Positions 1-8,337 of a stretch of DNA of 61,270 nt are shown here, piece after piece. Positions within the stretch are counted from its first letter, which is position 1. Each line of letters opens with the position of its first letter. The notes below the pieces were generated by a model that saw nothing but the letters and a program-made list of their open reading frames with translations, made no database searches and was not told the origin of the DNA. This DNA is from an uncultured Eubacterium sp. (GTDB taxonomy: Bacteria > Bacillota > Clostridia > Lachnospirales > Lachnospiraceae): contig NZ_CAKRAS010000011.1 of the NCBI RefSeq assembly GCF_934295145.1, forward strand, positions 1 to 61,270. Direction: 5' to 3'. Position numbers and translations under genes: made by a program.

Positions 1-137
1 AGCGTAGCAATTAGCTGACACCAAAAATAAAAAATTGGTGTCAAAATGGTGTCAAACCAAGAAAAAGTGATGATTATAAGGAAGAAAAAGTGTTGCAAAC
101 CTCGTAAAATCAAGGTTTGCAAAAAAATCTCAAAATA
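1..137. other. Leader region before clpB with inverted and direct repeats
   Basis: No gene is seen here. Positions 16-24 and 35-43 form a perfect 9-bp inverted repeat (TGACACCAA / TTGGTGTCA), and the right arm is repeated directly as TGGTGTCAAA at 47-56. A second perfect 10-bp inverted repeat (TTGCAAACCT / AGGTTTGCAA) lies at 93-102 and 113-122. The TGTCAAA heptads recall CtsR operators, but their spacing is one base too long for the consensus I know. The role is unknown; either could bind a regulator or end an upstream transcript. Confidence 0.5.
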
Positions 138-180
138 TTAGCACTCGCCTATTGACTTGGCTAATAACATGTGATATAAC
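138..180 (+). promoter_or_regulatory. clpB promoter overlapped by a degenerate CIRCE element
   Basis: A -35 TTGACT (152-157), 17-nt spacer and -10 TATAAC (175-180) form a good sigma-A promoter. Over the -35 lies TTAGCACTC (138-146), nine bases, then CTTGGCTAA (156-164). The left half is a perfect CIRCE half site; the right half matches 6 of 9 bases. HrcA binding is inferred from this resemblance, which fits a heat-shock chaperone gene. Confidence 0.6.
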
Positions 181-265
181 ATACTTAGCGCAAATAAAAA
201 CGTTATACAACAAGTAGAACAAAAGGTATGAAAATAGTAGAAACACCCGGAAAGGAGGGGTTTTT

Positions 266-2848
266 ATGAATATCCAGAAATTTACACAGAAATCTATGCA
301 GGCAATCCAGGATTGCGAGAAATTAGCTTATGAATATGGTAATCAGGAAATCGAGCAGGAACATCTGCTGGTAGCCCTGATGCGTCAGGAAGATGGTCTG
401 ATCCCGATGTTGATTGAAAAGATGGAGATCAACAAACAGCATTTCATGAACAATGCGGAAGATCATCTGGCAAAGAGAGTGAAAGTGTCCGGAGGACAGG
501 TTTATGTCGGCCAGCAGCTGAACAAAGTACTGATCAGTGCCGAGGATGAAGCAAAGCAGATGGGCGATGAGTATGTATCCGTAGAGCATCTGTTTTTGAG
601 CATGATCCGTTATCCGAACCCGGCGATCAAAGAAATCTTCCGTGAGTATGGAATCACAAGAGACAGATTCCTTCAGGTTTTATCCACCGTCCGTGGCAAC
701 CAGAGAGTTGTAAGTGACAATCCGGAAGCTACTTATGATACATTGGAAAAATATGGTTACGATATGGTAGAGCGTGCAAGAGATCAGAAACTGGATCCGG
801 TCATTGGCCGTGACAGTGAGATCCGAAACGTGGTTCGTATCCTTTCCAGAAAGACGAAAAACAACCCGGTTCTGATCGGTGAGCCTGGTGTTGGTAAAAC
901 AGCTGTTGTCGAGGGACTGGCACAGCGTATCGTCCGTGGAGATGTTCCAGAAGGATTAAAAGACAAGAAATTGTTTGCCCTTGATATGGGTGCTCTGGTT
1001 GCAGGTGCAAAATACAGAGGTGAATTTGAGGAACGTCTGAAAGCTGTTTTGGACGAGGTAAAGAAGAGCGAAGGCAAGATCATCCTCTTTATCGATGAGC
1101 TGCATACCATCGTTGGTGCAGGAAAGACGGATGGAGCCATGGATGCCGGCAACATGTTAAAACCTATGCTGGCAAGAGGTGAATTGCATTGTATCGGTGC
1201 TACCACACTGGATGAGTACCGTGAATATATCGAAAAAGATGCTGCGCTGGAGCGTCGTTTCCAGCCGGTTATGGTAGACGAGCCAACGGTGGAAGATACT
1301 ATTTCCATCCTGCGTGGTTTGAAAGAGCGTTATGAAGTATTCCATGGTGTAAAAATTACAGATGGCGCGTTGGTTTCCGCAGCCGTACTGTCCAACCGTT
1401 ACATTTCCGACCGTTTCCTGCCGGATAAAGCCATCGACCTTGTGGACGAGGCATGTGCACTGATCAAGACAGAGCTGGATTCCATGCCGACAGAGTTGGA
1501 TGAGCTGAACCGTAAAGTAATGCAGCTGGAGATTGAAGAAACCGCTTTGAAGAAAGAAGAAGACAATCTGAGCAAAGAGCGTCTGGAGAATCTTCAGAAA
1601 GAACTGGCAGAGCTGCGCAGTGAGTTCCAGACAAAGAAAGCACAGTGGGACAACGAGAAGAAAGCTGTTGAGCGTGTACAGAAGCTGCGTGAGGAACTGG
1701 AAGCACTGAACAAAGAAATCCAGACCGCACAGCAGAATTATGATCTGGAAAAGGCAGCAGAACTGCAGTATGGCAAGAAACCACAGCTTGAAAAAGAACT
1801 GGCGCACGAAGAAGAAATCGTAAAAAATAAAGATATGTCACTGGTGCATGAGAGTGTCAGCGAAGATGAGATTGCAAGAATCATTTCACGCTGGACAGGC
1901 ATCCCGGTTGCAAAACTGACCGAGAGTGAACGTAACAAAACCTTACATCTGGACGAAGAACTGCACAAACGTGTCATCGGACAGGATGAGGGTGTCACAA
2001 AAGTTACCGAAGCGATCATTCGTTCCAAAGCAGGAATCAAAGATCCGAGCAAGCCAATCGGTTCATTCCTGTTCCTTGGACCTACCGGTGTTGGTAAAAC
2101 AGAGCTGGCAAAAGCGTTGGCTGCAAGCCTGTTTGATGATGAATCCAATATGGTTCGACTTGATATGAGTGAATACATGGAGAAATACTCTGTATCCAGA
2201 CTGATCGGAGCACCTCCAGGATATGTAGGATACGATGAAGGCGGTCAGCTGACCGAAGCCGTTCGTAGAAAACCATATTCCGTCGTTCTGTTTGATGAGG
2301 TAGAGAAAGCGCATCCGGACGTGTTTAACGTATTGTTACAGGTTCTGGATGACGGTCGTATCACAGATTCCCAGGGACGTACCGTAGACTTTAAAAATAC
2401 CATCATCATTATGACATCCAACCTTGGATCTGCGCATCTGCTGGAAGGTATCGACGAAAACGGTGATATCAATCCGGAAGCAGAAGAACTGGTTATGAAC
2501 GAGTTGCGCGGCAACTTCAGACCGGAGTTCTTAAATCGTCTGGATGAGATCATCATGTTCAAGCCGCTGACCAAGGATAACATCGGAAATATCATACATC
2601 TGCTGATGAATCAGCTGAACAAACGTCTGGAAGACCGCGAGATTTCTGTAGAACTTACACCGGCAGCAGAGAACTTTATCGTAGAGCATGGTTATGATCC
2701 AATCTACGGTGCAAGACCGTTGAAACGATTCCTGCAGAAGCATGTGGAGACCTTATCTGCAAAACTGATCCTTGCGGATGAAGTACATGCAAATGATGTC
2801 ATCCTCATCGATGTAGATGGAGATCATCTGACAGCAAGGGTAAAATAG
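266..2848 (+). CDS. clpB: ATP-dependent chaperone ClpB
   Basis: ClpB is a hexameric AAA+ disaggregase that threads aggregated proteins through its pore together with DnaK. The 860 residues match the family length. The order is a Clp N-domain (about 1-145), NBD1 with Walker A GEPGVGKT near residue 206, a long charged coiled-coil middle domain (about 400-530) that separates ClpB from ClpA/ClpC, and NBD2 with Walker A GPTGVGKT near residue 605. A strong AAAGGAGGGG site at about 251-260 fixes the ATG start. The gene is monocistronic between its own promoter and the terminator at 3066. Identification is firm; HrcA control is inferred from the imperfect CIRCE. Confidence 0.98.
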   Translation: MNIQKFTQKSMQAIQDCEKLAYEYGNQEIEQEHLLVALMRQEDGLIPMLIEKMEINKQHFMNNAEDHLAKRVKVSGGQVYVGQQLNKVLISAEDEAKQMGDEYVSVEHLFLSMIRYPNPAIKEIFREYGITRDRFLQVLSTVRGNQRVVSDNPEATYDTLEKYGYDMVERARDQKLDPVIGRDSEIRNVVRILSRKTKNNPVLIGEPGVGKTAVVEGLAQRIVRGDVPEGLKDKKLFALDMGALVAGAKYRGEFEERLKAVLDEVKKSEGKIILFIDELHTIVGAGKTDGAMDAGNMLKPMLARGELHCIGATTLDEYREYIEKDAALERRFQPVMVDEPTVEDTISILRGLKERYEVFHGVKITDGALVSAAVLSNRYISDRFLPDKAIDLVDEACALIKTELDSMPTELDELNRKVMQLEIEETALKKEEDNLSKERLENLQKELAELRSEFQTKKAQWDNEKKAVERVQKLREELEALNKEIQTAQQNYDLEKAAELQYGKKPQLEKELAHEEEIVKNKDMSLVHESVSEDEIARIISRWTGIPVAKLTESERNKTLHLDEELHKRVIGQDEGVTKVTEAIIRSKAGIKDPSKPIGSFLFLGPTGVGKTELAKALAASLFDDESNMVRLDMSEYMEKYSVSRLIGAPPGYVGYDEGGQLTEAVRRKPYSVVLFDEVEKAHPDVFNVLLQVLDDGRITDSQGRTVDFKNTIIIMTSNLGSAHLLEGIDENGDINPEAEELVMNELRGNFRPEFLNRLDEIIMFKPLTKDNIGNIIHLLMNQLNKRLEDREISVELTPAAENFIVEHGYDPIYGARPLKRFLQKHVETLSAKLILADEVHANDVILIDVDGDHLTARVK

Positions 2849-2865
2849 TATGATTACAGTGTCAA

Positions 2866-2912
2866 AAGGTCTGAGTCCACCTGTGCTTGCACAAGGGTGG
2901 ATGAATGACCTT
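2866..2912 (+). repeat. Two-tier hairpin with CUUG apex, 3' of clpB
   Basis: Outer arms AAGGTC / GACCTT (2866-2871, 2907-2912) and TCCACC / GGTGGA (2876-2881, 2896-2901) enclose an asymmetric internal loop and an inner GTGC / GCAC stem whose apex is GCTTGC. On the + strand RNA this apex would be a G-C-closed CUUG tetraloop. The copy lies just downstream of clpB in the sense orientation. It belongs to a family seen at 3354, 43267 and 47801. Confidence 0.65.
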
Positions 2913-2976
2913 GGGGCACGCCCCGATATGAGCATAAAAGTGGGATTTTCATCCCACGATATGCGAATAGCGGGAA

Positions 2977-3008
2977 GGATTGTGGGAGTGCAAAGCACGG
3001 AGCAATCC
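2977..3008 (+). repeat. Two-tier hairpin, AAA triloop (pair of 24024 copy)
   Basis: Outer arms GGATTG / CAATCC, 5' internal strand TGGGA, inner stem GTGC / GCAC with loop AAA, 3' internal strand GGAG. The copy at 24024-24055 has the same layout with both stems changed in a pairing-preserving way, which argues that the fold is what is conserved. Confidence 0.7.
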
Positions 3009-3065
3009 GTATTAATCAAGATTTGGGTGTTTTGACACCCAAATCATAGTATAAGAGATAGAAAG

Positions 3066-3110
3066 AAGAGATTTAGCTTAGTTGTAATGACTGGGCTGAG
3101 TCTCTTTTTC
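3066..3110 (+). terminator. clpB terminator
   Basis: A 17-bp stem (3066-3082 with 3090-3106, several G-U pairs) is followed by a T-run to 3109. It is the first intrinsic terminator after clpB, about 220 bases past the stop codon, so the repeat at 2852-3045 would be in the clpB mRNA. Confidence 0.75.
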
Positions 3111-3145
3111 TCTCAGATTTTGGAATGATCACTTTGAACGCAGAC

Positions 3146-3202
3146 CGCAAAGCGACTGCGTTTATGAGCAAGTAGCGAAAGCGGATTGCGAATGCCCGCT
3201 TT
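3146..3202. repeat. 57-nt direct repeat, copy 1
   Basis: The block starting CGCAAAGCGACTGCGTT recurs at 51578-51634 with two mismatches in 57 positions. It contains small complementary segments (AACGCAG / CTGCGTT flank here, GAAAGCGG / CCGCTTTC inside). Both copies lie 3' of a gene (clpB here, the amidase gene there). No coding function is evident. Confidence 0.8.
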
Positions 3203-3237
3203 CATAAATTTCCGTAATATAAAAGAAGCACCACATG

Positions 3238-3279
3238 AAAGAGCCCCGATTTGGTTAGGATCGGGGCTCTTTCTTTCTT
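3238..3279 (+). terminator. Strong intrinsic terminator without an assigned gene
   Basis: Perfect 13-bp arms AAAGAGCCCCGAT (3238-3250) and ATCGGGGCTCTTT (3260-3272) are followed by a T-rich tail on the + strand. The clpB terminator is 130 bases upstream, so this may back it up or end an unrecognised small RNA of about 150 nt. Confidence 0.75.
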
Positions 3280-3353
3280 CAGAGCCAATTCGCAAAATCG
3301 CCTTTGCAAGGCTTTCCTTTTGCTCATCTTTGGTTCTCACCAAAGAAATTTTC

Positions 3354-3398
3354 TTGAAAATATGCTCTTACATGCAAGCATGACGATCCTATTTTCAA
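3354..3398 (-). repeat. Two-tier hairpin with CUUG apex, 3' of arcC (minus strand)
   Basis: Nine-bp outer arms TTGAAAATA / TATTTTCAA enclose an internal loop and an inner CATGC / GCATG stem. Read on the minus strand the apex is GCTTGC, as in the copies at 2866, 43267 and 47801, and the 3' internal strand is purine-rich. It sits about 100 bases past the arcC stop codon, in the sense orientation of that operon, inside a 12-bp stem at 3277-3288 / 3408-3419. Confidence 0.65.
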
Positions 3399-3499
3399 AA
3401 AATTGCCTTGGCTCTGAAGTGCTTTGTATATTGTAAAATAGAGGGAAAATGTTAAAAAAAGTTTAATCGAATAATCAATCAAATAACAAGATAAAATAA

Positions 3500-4444
3500 T
3501 TATTTTTTGATGATTCGTGTTCCTGTTGCACCGTTTACACCGTCTTTTGCTTTCTGTAAAAGGGTGATGAGGGCGGTACGTCCCTCGCCTGATTCGGCAA
3601 ATTCTACAGCTGCCTGTACTTTCGGAAGCATGGAACCTGGAGCAAAATGTCCTTCTTCCATGTACTGTTTTGCTTCTTTGACAGAGATGTCATTGAGCCA
3701 TGTCTCTTCCGGAGTACCGAAGCGGAGTGCTACTTTTTCAACTGCAGTCAGAATGATCAGGAAATCTGCATTTAACTGCTGTGCGAGGAGACAGCTTGCG
3801 AAATCTTTGTCGATAACTGCTCCAACACCTTTTAAATGGTTTCCGCGACGGATCACAGGGATACCACCGCCACCGCTGGCGATGACGACTTCGCCTGCTT
3901 CTAAGAGATCTTTGACTGTGTCGATTTCAATGATTTCTGCCGGTTTCGGAGAAGCAACGACACGACGATAGCCGCGTCCTGCATCTTCCATAATCTGAAT
4001 ACCGCTGCTGGCTACAGCTGCATCAGCTTCTTCTTTGGTCATAAACTGACCGATTGGTTTGGTTGGATGTTCGAATGCAGGATCATTTTCGTCCACACGA
4101 ACCTGTGTGATCACAGTGGCAACATTTTTCTTGATGCCACGGTTTAATAATTCCTCTTTTAATGCATTCTGAAGATCATAACCAATATATGCCTGACTCA
4201 TGGCAACACAGACGGAGAGTGGTGTGATTGCCGGATGAGAAGGTTCTGTTTTGGAATATGCTGCCATTGCATTGTTGATCATTCCGACCTGTGGACCGTT
4301 GCCGTGGGAGATGATGACTTCATTTCCTGCTTCGATCAGATCAGCAATTGCCTTGGAAGTTTCCTGAACAGCCAGATACTGTTCAGGAAGATTTTTTCCA
4401 AGGGCATTACCGCCAAGTGCAATGACGATACGTTTTTTACCCAT
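3500..4444 (-). CDS. arcC: Carbamate kinase
   Basis: Carbamate kinase converts carbamoyl phosphate and ADP to ATP, CO2 and ammonia in the cytoplasm. The 314-residue protein shows ALGGNALG at the N-terminus, SHGNGPQVG near residue 47 and SGGGGIPV near residue 190, all typical of this amino-acid kinase family. It is the last gene of a minus-strand operon, 31 bases after ygeW, with a GGGGGTAG ribosome site. No arginine deiminase gene is nearby; the neighbour is the YgeW carbamoyltransferase, as in the E. coli ygeW-yqeA set. Its likely job is therefore to harvest ATP from carbamoyl phosphate released during purine or ureido-compound breakdown, not arginine. Confidence 0.95.
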   Translation of the reverse strand: MGKKRIVIALGGNALGKNLPEQYLAVQETSKAIADLIEAGNEVIISHGNGPQVGMINNAMAAYSKTEPSHPAITPLSVCVAMSQAYIGYDLQNALKEELLNRGIKKNVATVITQVRVDENDPAFEHPTKPIGQFMTKEEADAAVASSGIQIMEDAGRGYRRVVASPKPAEIIEIDTVKDLLEAGEVVIASGGGGIPVIRRGNHLKGVGAVIDKDFASCLLAQQLNADFLIILTAVEKVALRFGTPEETWLNDISVKEAKQYMEEGHFAPGSMLPKVQAAVEFAESGEGRTALITLLQKAKDGVNGATGTRIIKK

Positions 4445-4475
4445 GATTAGCTACCCCCATATGGATTAGTGTGTA

Positions 4476-5669
4476 TTATTCGAAGATCCGTTTTCCAGCG
4501 CGCTCTTCTAATTTCTTTAAGATTTCCTGCGGATTCTCAAATTTGCTTAAGAAGATCATAGCAGCGATGATATATGGTTTGTAGCTTGCTTCTTTGTAAA
4601 GCGGTGTGCGGTAACGATCGAATACGGAAGCCTCAACCTCGCCGTCTTTGCAGCTTACATCGTTGATATCAGCCGGCAGGCAGTGTAAGTATAATGCTTT
4701 GCCGTCTTTTGTTGTTTTCATTAATTCTTCTGTACAGCACCAGTCTTTGTGCTCTGCATTCTGAGCAAGAAGCTCTTTCTCAAGTGCTTTGATTCCTTCT
4801 GTGTCGCCTTCGCCGTAAAGGTTTGTACGTTTCTCCATAGCTGCGAACGGAGCCCAGCTCTTCGGATATACAACATCAGCATCTTTGAAAGCTTCAGCCA
4901 TGCTGTTTACTTTTGTGAAGGAACCGCCTGATTTCTCTGCGTTTGCTTTAGCAACTTCCTCAACTTCCGGCATTACATCGTATCCTTCCGGATGAGCAAG
5001 TACTACGTCCATACCGAAACGTGTCATCAGACCGATGATACCCTGCGGAACGGAGAGTGGTTTACCATAAGATGGAGAGTATGCCCATGTCATGGCAACT
5101 TTTTTACCTTTTAAGTTTTCAACACCGCCAAACTCATGGATCAGGTGAAGAGCGTCAGCCATAGCCTGTGTCGGATGGTCGATATCACACTGAAGGTTTA
5201 CCAGTGTCGGGCGCTGCTCTAAGATGCCGTCCTCGTTACCCTGTTTTACAGAGTCAGATACTTCGTGCATGTAAGCATTACCTTTGCCAATGTACATATC
5301 GTCACGGATACCGATAACATCAGCCATGAAGGAGATCATGTTAGCTGTCTCACGAACAGTCTCACCATGAGCTACCTGGGATTTACCCTCGTCCAGATCC
5401 TGAACTTCCAGACCAAGCAGGTTACATGCGGAAGCGAAAGAGAAACGTGTTCTTGTGGAATTGTCACGGAATAAGGAAATTCCAAGTCCGCTCTCGAATA
5501 CTTTTGTGGAGATGTTGTTCTCGCGCATGTAACGAAGTGCATCAGCGATAGTGAAAACAGCCTCTAATTCGTCATCTGTTTTTTCCCATGTAAGGAAGAA
5601 ATCGTTGTTGTACATTTCTTTGAAGTTTAAGCTGTTGAGTTTGTCGATGTAATCCTGTAATGTTTTCAT
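4476..5669 (-). CDS. ygeW: YgeW-type knotted carbamoyltransferase
   Basis: This aspartate/ornithine carbamoyltransferase relative has the phosphate-binding FRDNSTRTRFSFA, a DHPTQAMADALH motif in the middle and HCLPADI in the C-terminal half. At 397 residues it is longer than OTC or ATC (about 310-330), as expected of YgeW, and it carries the DEGKSQVAHGETVRETA stretch of that group. In the anaerobic purine pathway it is proposed to work in reverse, phosphorolysing a ureido group of a (di)ureidopropionate intermediate to give carbamoyl phosphate. The position between ygeY and arcC, 39 and 31 bases apart, supports this. Ornithine transcarbamylase activity is unlikely in this context. Confidence 0.93.
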   Translation of the reverse strand: MKTLQDYIDKLNSLNFKEMYNNDFFLTWEKTDDELEAVFTIADALRYMRENNISTKVFESGLGISLFRDNSTRTRFSFASACNLLGLEVQDLDEGKSQVAHGETVRETANMISFMADVIGIRDDMYIGKGNAYMHEVSDSVKQGNEDGILEQRPTLVNLQCDIDHPTQAMADALHLIHEFGGVENLKGKKVAMTWAYSPSYGKPLSVPQGIIGLMTRFGMDVVLAHPEGYDVMPEVEEVAKANAEKSGGSFTKVNSMAEAFKDADVVYPKSWAPFAAMEKRTNLYGEGDTEGIKALEKELLAQNAEHKDWCCTEELMKTTKDGKALYLHCLPADINDVSCKDGEVEASVFDRYRTPLYKEASYKPYIIAAMIFLSKFENPQEILKKLEERAGKRIFE

Positions 5670-5708
5670 TTATGTATTCTCCTTATAATAAATTAGATTC
5701 GTTGAAAT

Positions 5709-7019
5709 TTACTCCATATAGTTGCCTGGTAATGCTGCGTATACAGCTGCACAAGTCACCAGATCCTGTTTCCATGTTTTTTCGTTTGGAGCATGAGCCT
5801 GAGCCTCAGCACCCGGTCCAAAACCGATACAAGGAATGTTGTTTCTTCCCATGATAGATACGCCATTTGTGGAGAATGTCCATTTGTCTGTAAGTGGACG
5901 AGCCTGACGCATTTCAAGTGTCTCAGCAGCACCGATACGCTGATCTCCGTATAATGCTGTGTAAGCAGCCTCGAGAGATTTTGTTACTTTGTGATCTTTC
6001 GGAATTGCCCATGTCGGGAAGTAGCACTCGATCTCATATACACATCCTGTGTAAGAAGGACGATCGTAGTTGTACATGGATACTTTTACATCATCGCCGT
6101 ATTTCTGTACGCTTGGAAGTGCACGGATCTCGTCTAAGCAGCTTTCCCATGTCTCGCCGAATGTCATACGACGGTCAAGGGAGATTGCACAGGAATCAGC
6201 AACTGCACAACGGCTTGGGGATGTATAGAAGATCTGAGATACTGTTACAGTACCGCGGCCAAGGAAACGAGCCTCTTCCCAGTCTTTGTTGTATTTCGGG
6301 TTGAGCATTTTTACAAGACCTTTGATCTCTGTCTCGTCAGCGTCATCGTTCTCATTTAAGGAACGGATGTCCTGAAGAATGTCAGCCATTTTGTAGATGG
6401 CATTATCTCCACGCTCCGGAGCGGAACCGTGGCAGGAGATACCTTTTACATCTACACGGATTTCCATACGTCCACGCTGTCCGCGGTAGATACCACCGTC
6501 TGTCGGCTCTGTGGAAACTACGAATTCCGGACGGATCTTGTCTTCGTTGATGATGTACTGCCAGCACAGACCGTCACAGTCCTCTTCCTGAACTGTTCCG
6601 ACTACCATGATCTTGCAGCCTTCCGGAATCAGATCAAGATCTTTCATGATCTTAGCACCATATGTAGCGGAAACGATACCGCCACACTGATCGGATACAC
6701 CACGACCGCCGATTTCTTCGTCTGTCTCATATCCATCATATGGATCGAAGTTCCAGTTTTCAATGTTTCCGATACCTACAGTATCGATGTGTGCATCGTA
6801 AGCGATGATCTTGTCACCGGTTCCCATGTAACCGATAACGTTACCCTGCGGATCGATAACAACTTCGTCGAAATCCAGTTTTTTCATTTCGGCAGCGATG
6901 GTCTCGATATGAGCTTTCTCATCACAGCTCTCGCCCGGATTCTTTACGATAGCACGTAAGAATCTGGTCATGTCGTCTTTGTAGCTCTCAGCGGTTGCTT
7001 TGATTTTGTTGTAATCCAT
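5709..7019 (-). CDS. ygeY: YgeY-type M20 family metallohydrolase
   Basis: An M20/ArgE-DapE-like dinuclear zinc hydrolase of 436 residues. The metal-binding pattern is visible: YDAHIDTVG (about residue 75), DQCGG (about 112), QEEDCDG with the catalytic Glu (about 148), and a C-terminal His region. Annotated as a selenium-metabolism hydrolase in older databases, YgeY is now usually grouped with the purine cluster and proposed to hydrolyse an amide in a ring-opened purine product. Here it lies between ygeW and ygeX, the order found in E. coli. The exact substrate cannot be read from sequence. Confidence 0.93.
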   Translation of the reverse strand: MDYNKIKATAESYKDDMTRFLRAIVKNPGESCDEKAHIETIAAEMKKLDFDEVVIDPQGNVIGYMGTGDKIIAYDAHIDTVGIGNIENWNFDPYDGYETDEEIGGRGVSDQCGGIVSATYGAKIMKDLDLIPEGCKIMVVGTVQEEDCDGLCWQYIINEDKIRPEFVVSTEPTDGGIYRGQRGRMEIRVDVKGISCHGSAPERGDNAIYKMADILQDIRSLNENDDADETEIKGLVKMLNPKYNKDWEEARFLGRGTVTVSQIFYTSPSRCAVADSCAISLDRRMTFGETWESCLDEIRALPSVQKYGDDVKVSMYNYDRPSYTGCVYEIECYFPTWAIPKDHKVTKSLEAAYTALYGDQRIGAAETLEMRQARPLTDKWTFSTNGVSIMGRNNIPCIGFGPGAEAQAHAPNEKTWKQDLVTCAAVYAALPGNYME

Positions 7020-7110
7020 AGTAGTAATACCTCCATACTATAAGTTGAATAATAGATTGATTGGTTAGTCTAAAAAAGGTTCAAAAAAATTTGGATTATA
7101 TTGGATTTTA

Positions 7111-8325
7111 TTAATCTTCTAAATAATCTTTTCCGTCCCAGACGATTTCTTTATAACGTTCCGGATCTGTATCTCCCTCAGTAGAGAAGAGCAGTACCTG
7201 TGAATTTTCGTCTAACTGTAACGCTTCTTTTAAATCTGCATAATCCGGATTTGTCATGATCTCATTTAATACACCGAATGTAACGGCTCCTGATTCACCG
7301 GATGTTACCTGCGGATCACCTTTGATCGGAGCAGCGAGCATACGCATGGATTTTGCAGATACCCAGTCCGGAGCAGCAACGAATACAGATACATGGTTTT
7401 TCAGAATATCCCAGGATGTTGTATTCGGCTCGCCACATGCAAGACCTGCCATGATAGTCGGCATATCGCCTTCTACGTTGTATTCTGCACCATCGCCGGC
7501 AACGGCGCCTTTGTACAGACATGCAGCTGTATCAGCTTCTACCACACAGACGATCGGAGGATTGTCCGGGTACTGATTTGCAAAATAGCCCTGTACACCG
7601 CCAGCTAAGGAACCAACACCGGCCTGAACAAATACATGTGTCGGACGCTTAATGCCAAGTTCATGAAGCTGCTCATTTGCTTCCATTGCCATGCTTCCGT
7701 ATCCCTGCATGATCCAGGAAGGAATCTCTTCATAACCTTTCCATGCAGTATCCTGTACAACTACACCGTTGTCTACTTTTGCAGCAGCTGCAGCAGCCAT
7801 ACGTACACATTCGTCATAGTTTACTTCTTCGATTGTAGCAGTAGCGTTTTCTGCCAGAATGTGGTTCAGTCTGTTCTGTGTGGAGCCTTTCGGCATAAAT
7901 ACAACCGCTTTCTGTTTTAAACGGTTTGCTGCCCATGCAACACCACGTCCGTGATTGCCGTCTGTTGCAGTAAAGAATGTTGCCTGTCCGAATTCTTCAC
8001 GAAGTTTGTCGGATGTCAGTGTCTCGAAATCAAGCTCTGTGATGTCTCGACCTGTCTGCTTTGCAATGTATTTTGCCATTGCGAAAGAACCGCCGAGAAC
8101 TTTGAATGCGTTCAGACCGAAACGGTAAGACTCATCTTTTACACAGACATCTTTGAGACCAAGGCGGTCTGCCATGTGAGTCAGATGTGCAAGAGGTGTT
8201 CTCTCATATCCCGGAATTGTTTTGTGAAAAGCGCGGGCTTTTTCAACTTCCTCAAGTGCCATAACCGGAAGATTTGCATCGTCTGTTTTCGGCATTGTGT
8301 TTTTCACCCATTTGATTTGTTTCAT
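7111..8325 (-). CDS. ygeX: 2,3-Diaminopropionate ammonia-lyase
   Basis: A PLP fold-type II enzyme of 404 residues that splits 2,3-diaminopropionate into pyruvate and two ammonia through 2-aminoacrylate. The PLP lysine lies in LNAFKVLGGSFA and the phosphate-binding glycine loop in AGVGSLAGGVQG; length and motifs match E. coli YgeX/DAPAL. The AGGAGGAGG ribosome site lies just upstream of the ATG and the gene follows the regulator by 12 bases. It is the terminal, pyruvate-forming step of the proposed pathway. The nearby ridA gene fits the reactive intermediate it makes. A wider gap (91 bases) separates it from ygeY. Confidence 0.95.
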   Translation of the reverse strand: MKQIKWVKNTMPKTDDANLPVMALEEVEKARAFHKTIPGYERTPLAHLTHMADRLGLKDVCVKDESYRFGLNAFKVLGGSFAMAKYIAKQTGRDITELDFETLTSDKLREEFGQATFFTATDGNHGRGVAWAANRLKQKAVVFMPKGSTQNRLNHILAENATATIEEVNYDECVRMAAAAAAKVDNGVVVQDTAWKGYEEIPSWIMQGYGSMAMEANEQLHELGIKRPTHVFVQAGVGSLAGGVQGYFANQYPDNPPIVCVVEADTAACLYKGAVAGDGAEYNVEGDMPTIMAGLACGEPNTTSWDILKNHVSVFVAAPDWVSAKSMRMLAAPIKGDPQVTSGESGAVTFGVLNEIMTNPDYADLKEALQLDENSQVLLFSTEGDTDPERYKEIVWDGKDYLED

Positions 8326-8337
8326 AAAAACCTCCTC

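Larger units (their letters stand above)
2852..3045 (+). repeat. Modular intergenic repeat, long form
   Basis: The left end GATTACAGTGTCAAAAG and the right end, from about 2999 to the perfect hairpin at 3020-3045 (arms GATTTGGGTGT / ACACCCAAATC, loop TTTG), recur at 57829-57895 in a short form. The long copy carries about 125 extra bases containing four more hairpins. No T-run follows the last hairpin, so it is not a standard terminator. Confidence 0.7.
2849..3499. other. Gene-free 650-bp region full of hairpins, clpB to arcC
   Basis: I see no credible gene: the short open frames lack ribosome sites and fall on palindromes. In order the region holds a modular repeat (2852-3045) with hairpins at 2866-2912, 2913-2924, 2940-2957, 2977-3008 and 3020-3045, the clpB terminator (3066-3110), a 57-nt direct repeat (3146-3202) shared with 51578, a second terminator (3238-3279) with no obvious gene before it, and a multi-arm structure closed by a perfect 12-bp stem (3277-3288 with 3408-3419). 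The last lies 3' of the minus-strand arcC operon. Confidence 0.75.

Noticed and set aside
36..56. CtsR operator from the TGTCAAA direct heptads
   Set aside because: Spacing between heptads is one base longer than the consensus and the site is 100 bases from the clpB promoter; kept only as a repeat.
93..122. Terminator from the perfect 10-bp inverted repeat
   Set aside because: An A-run, not a T-run, follows on the plus strand and the minus-strand tail is interrupted.
2850..3035. A 61-codon open frame right after clpB
   Set aside because: It runs through several palindromes of a repeat also found at 57829, has no ribosome site of its own and an unlikely composition.
3113..3343. A 76-codon minus-strand frame
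   Set aside because: It covers the 57-nt repeat and the terminator at 3238-3279, with no start signal.
3500..4444. Arginine deiminase pathway from arcC plus a carbamoyltransferase
   Set aside because: No arcA or arginine/ornithine antiporter is present; the transferase is of YgeW type and its neighbours are purine genes.
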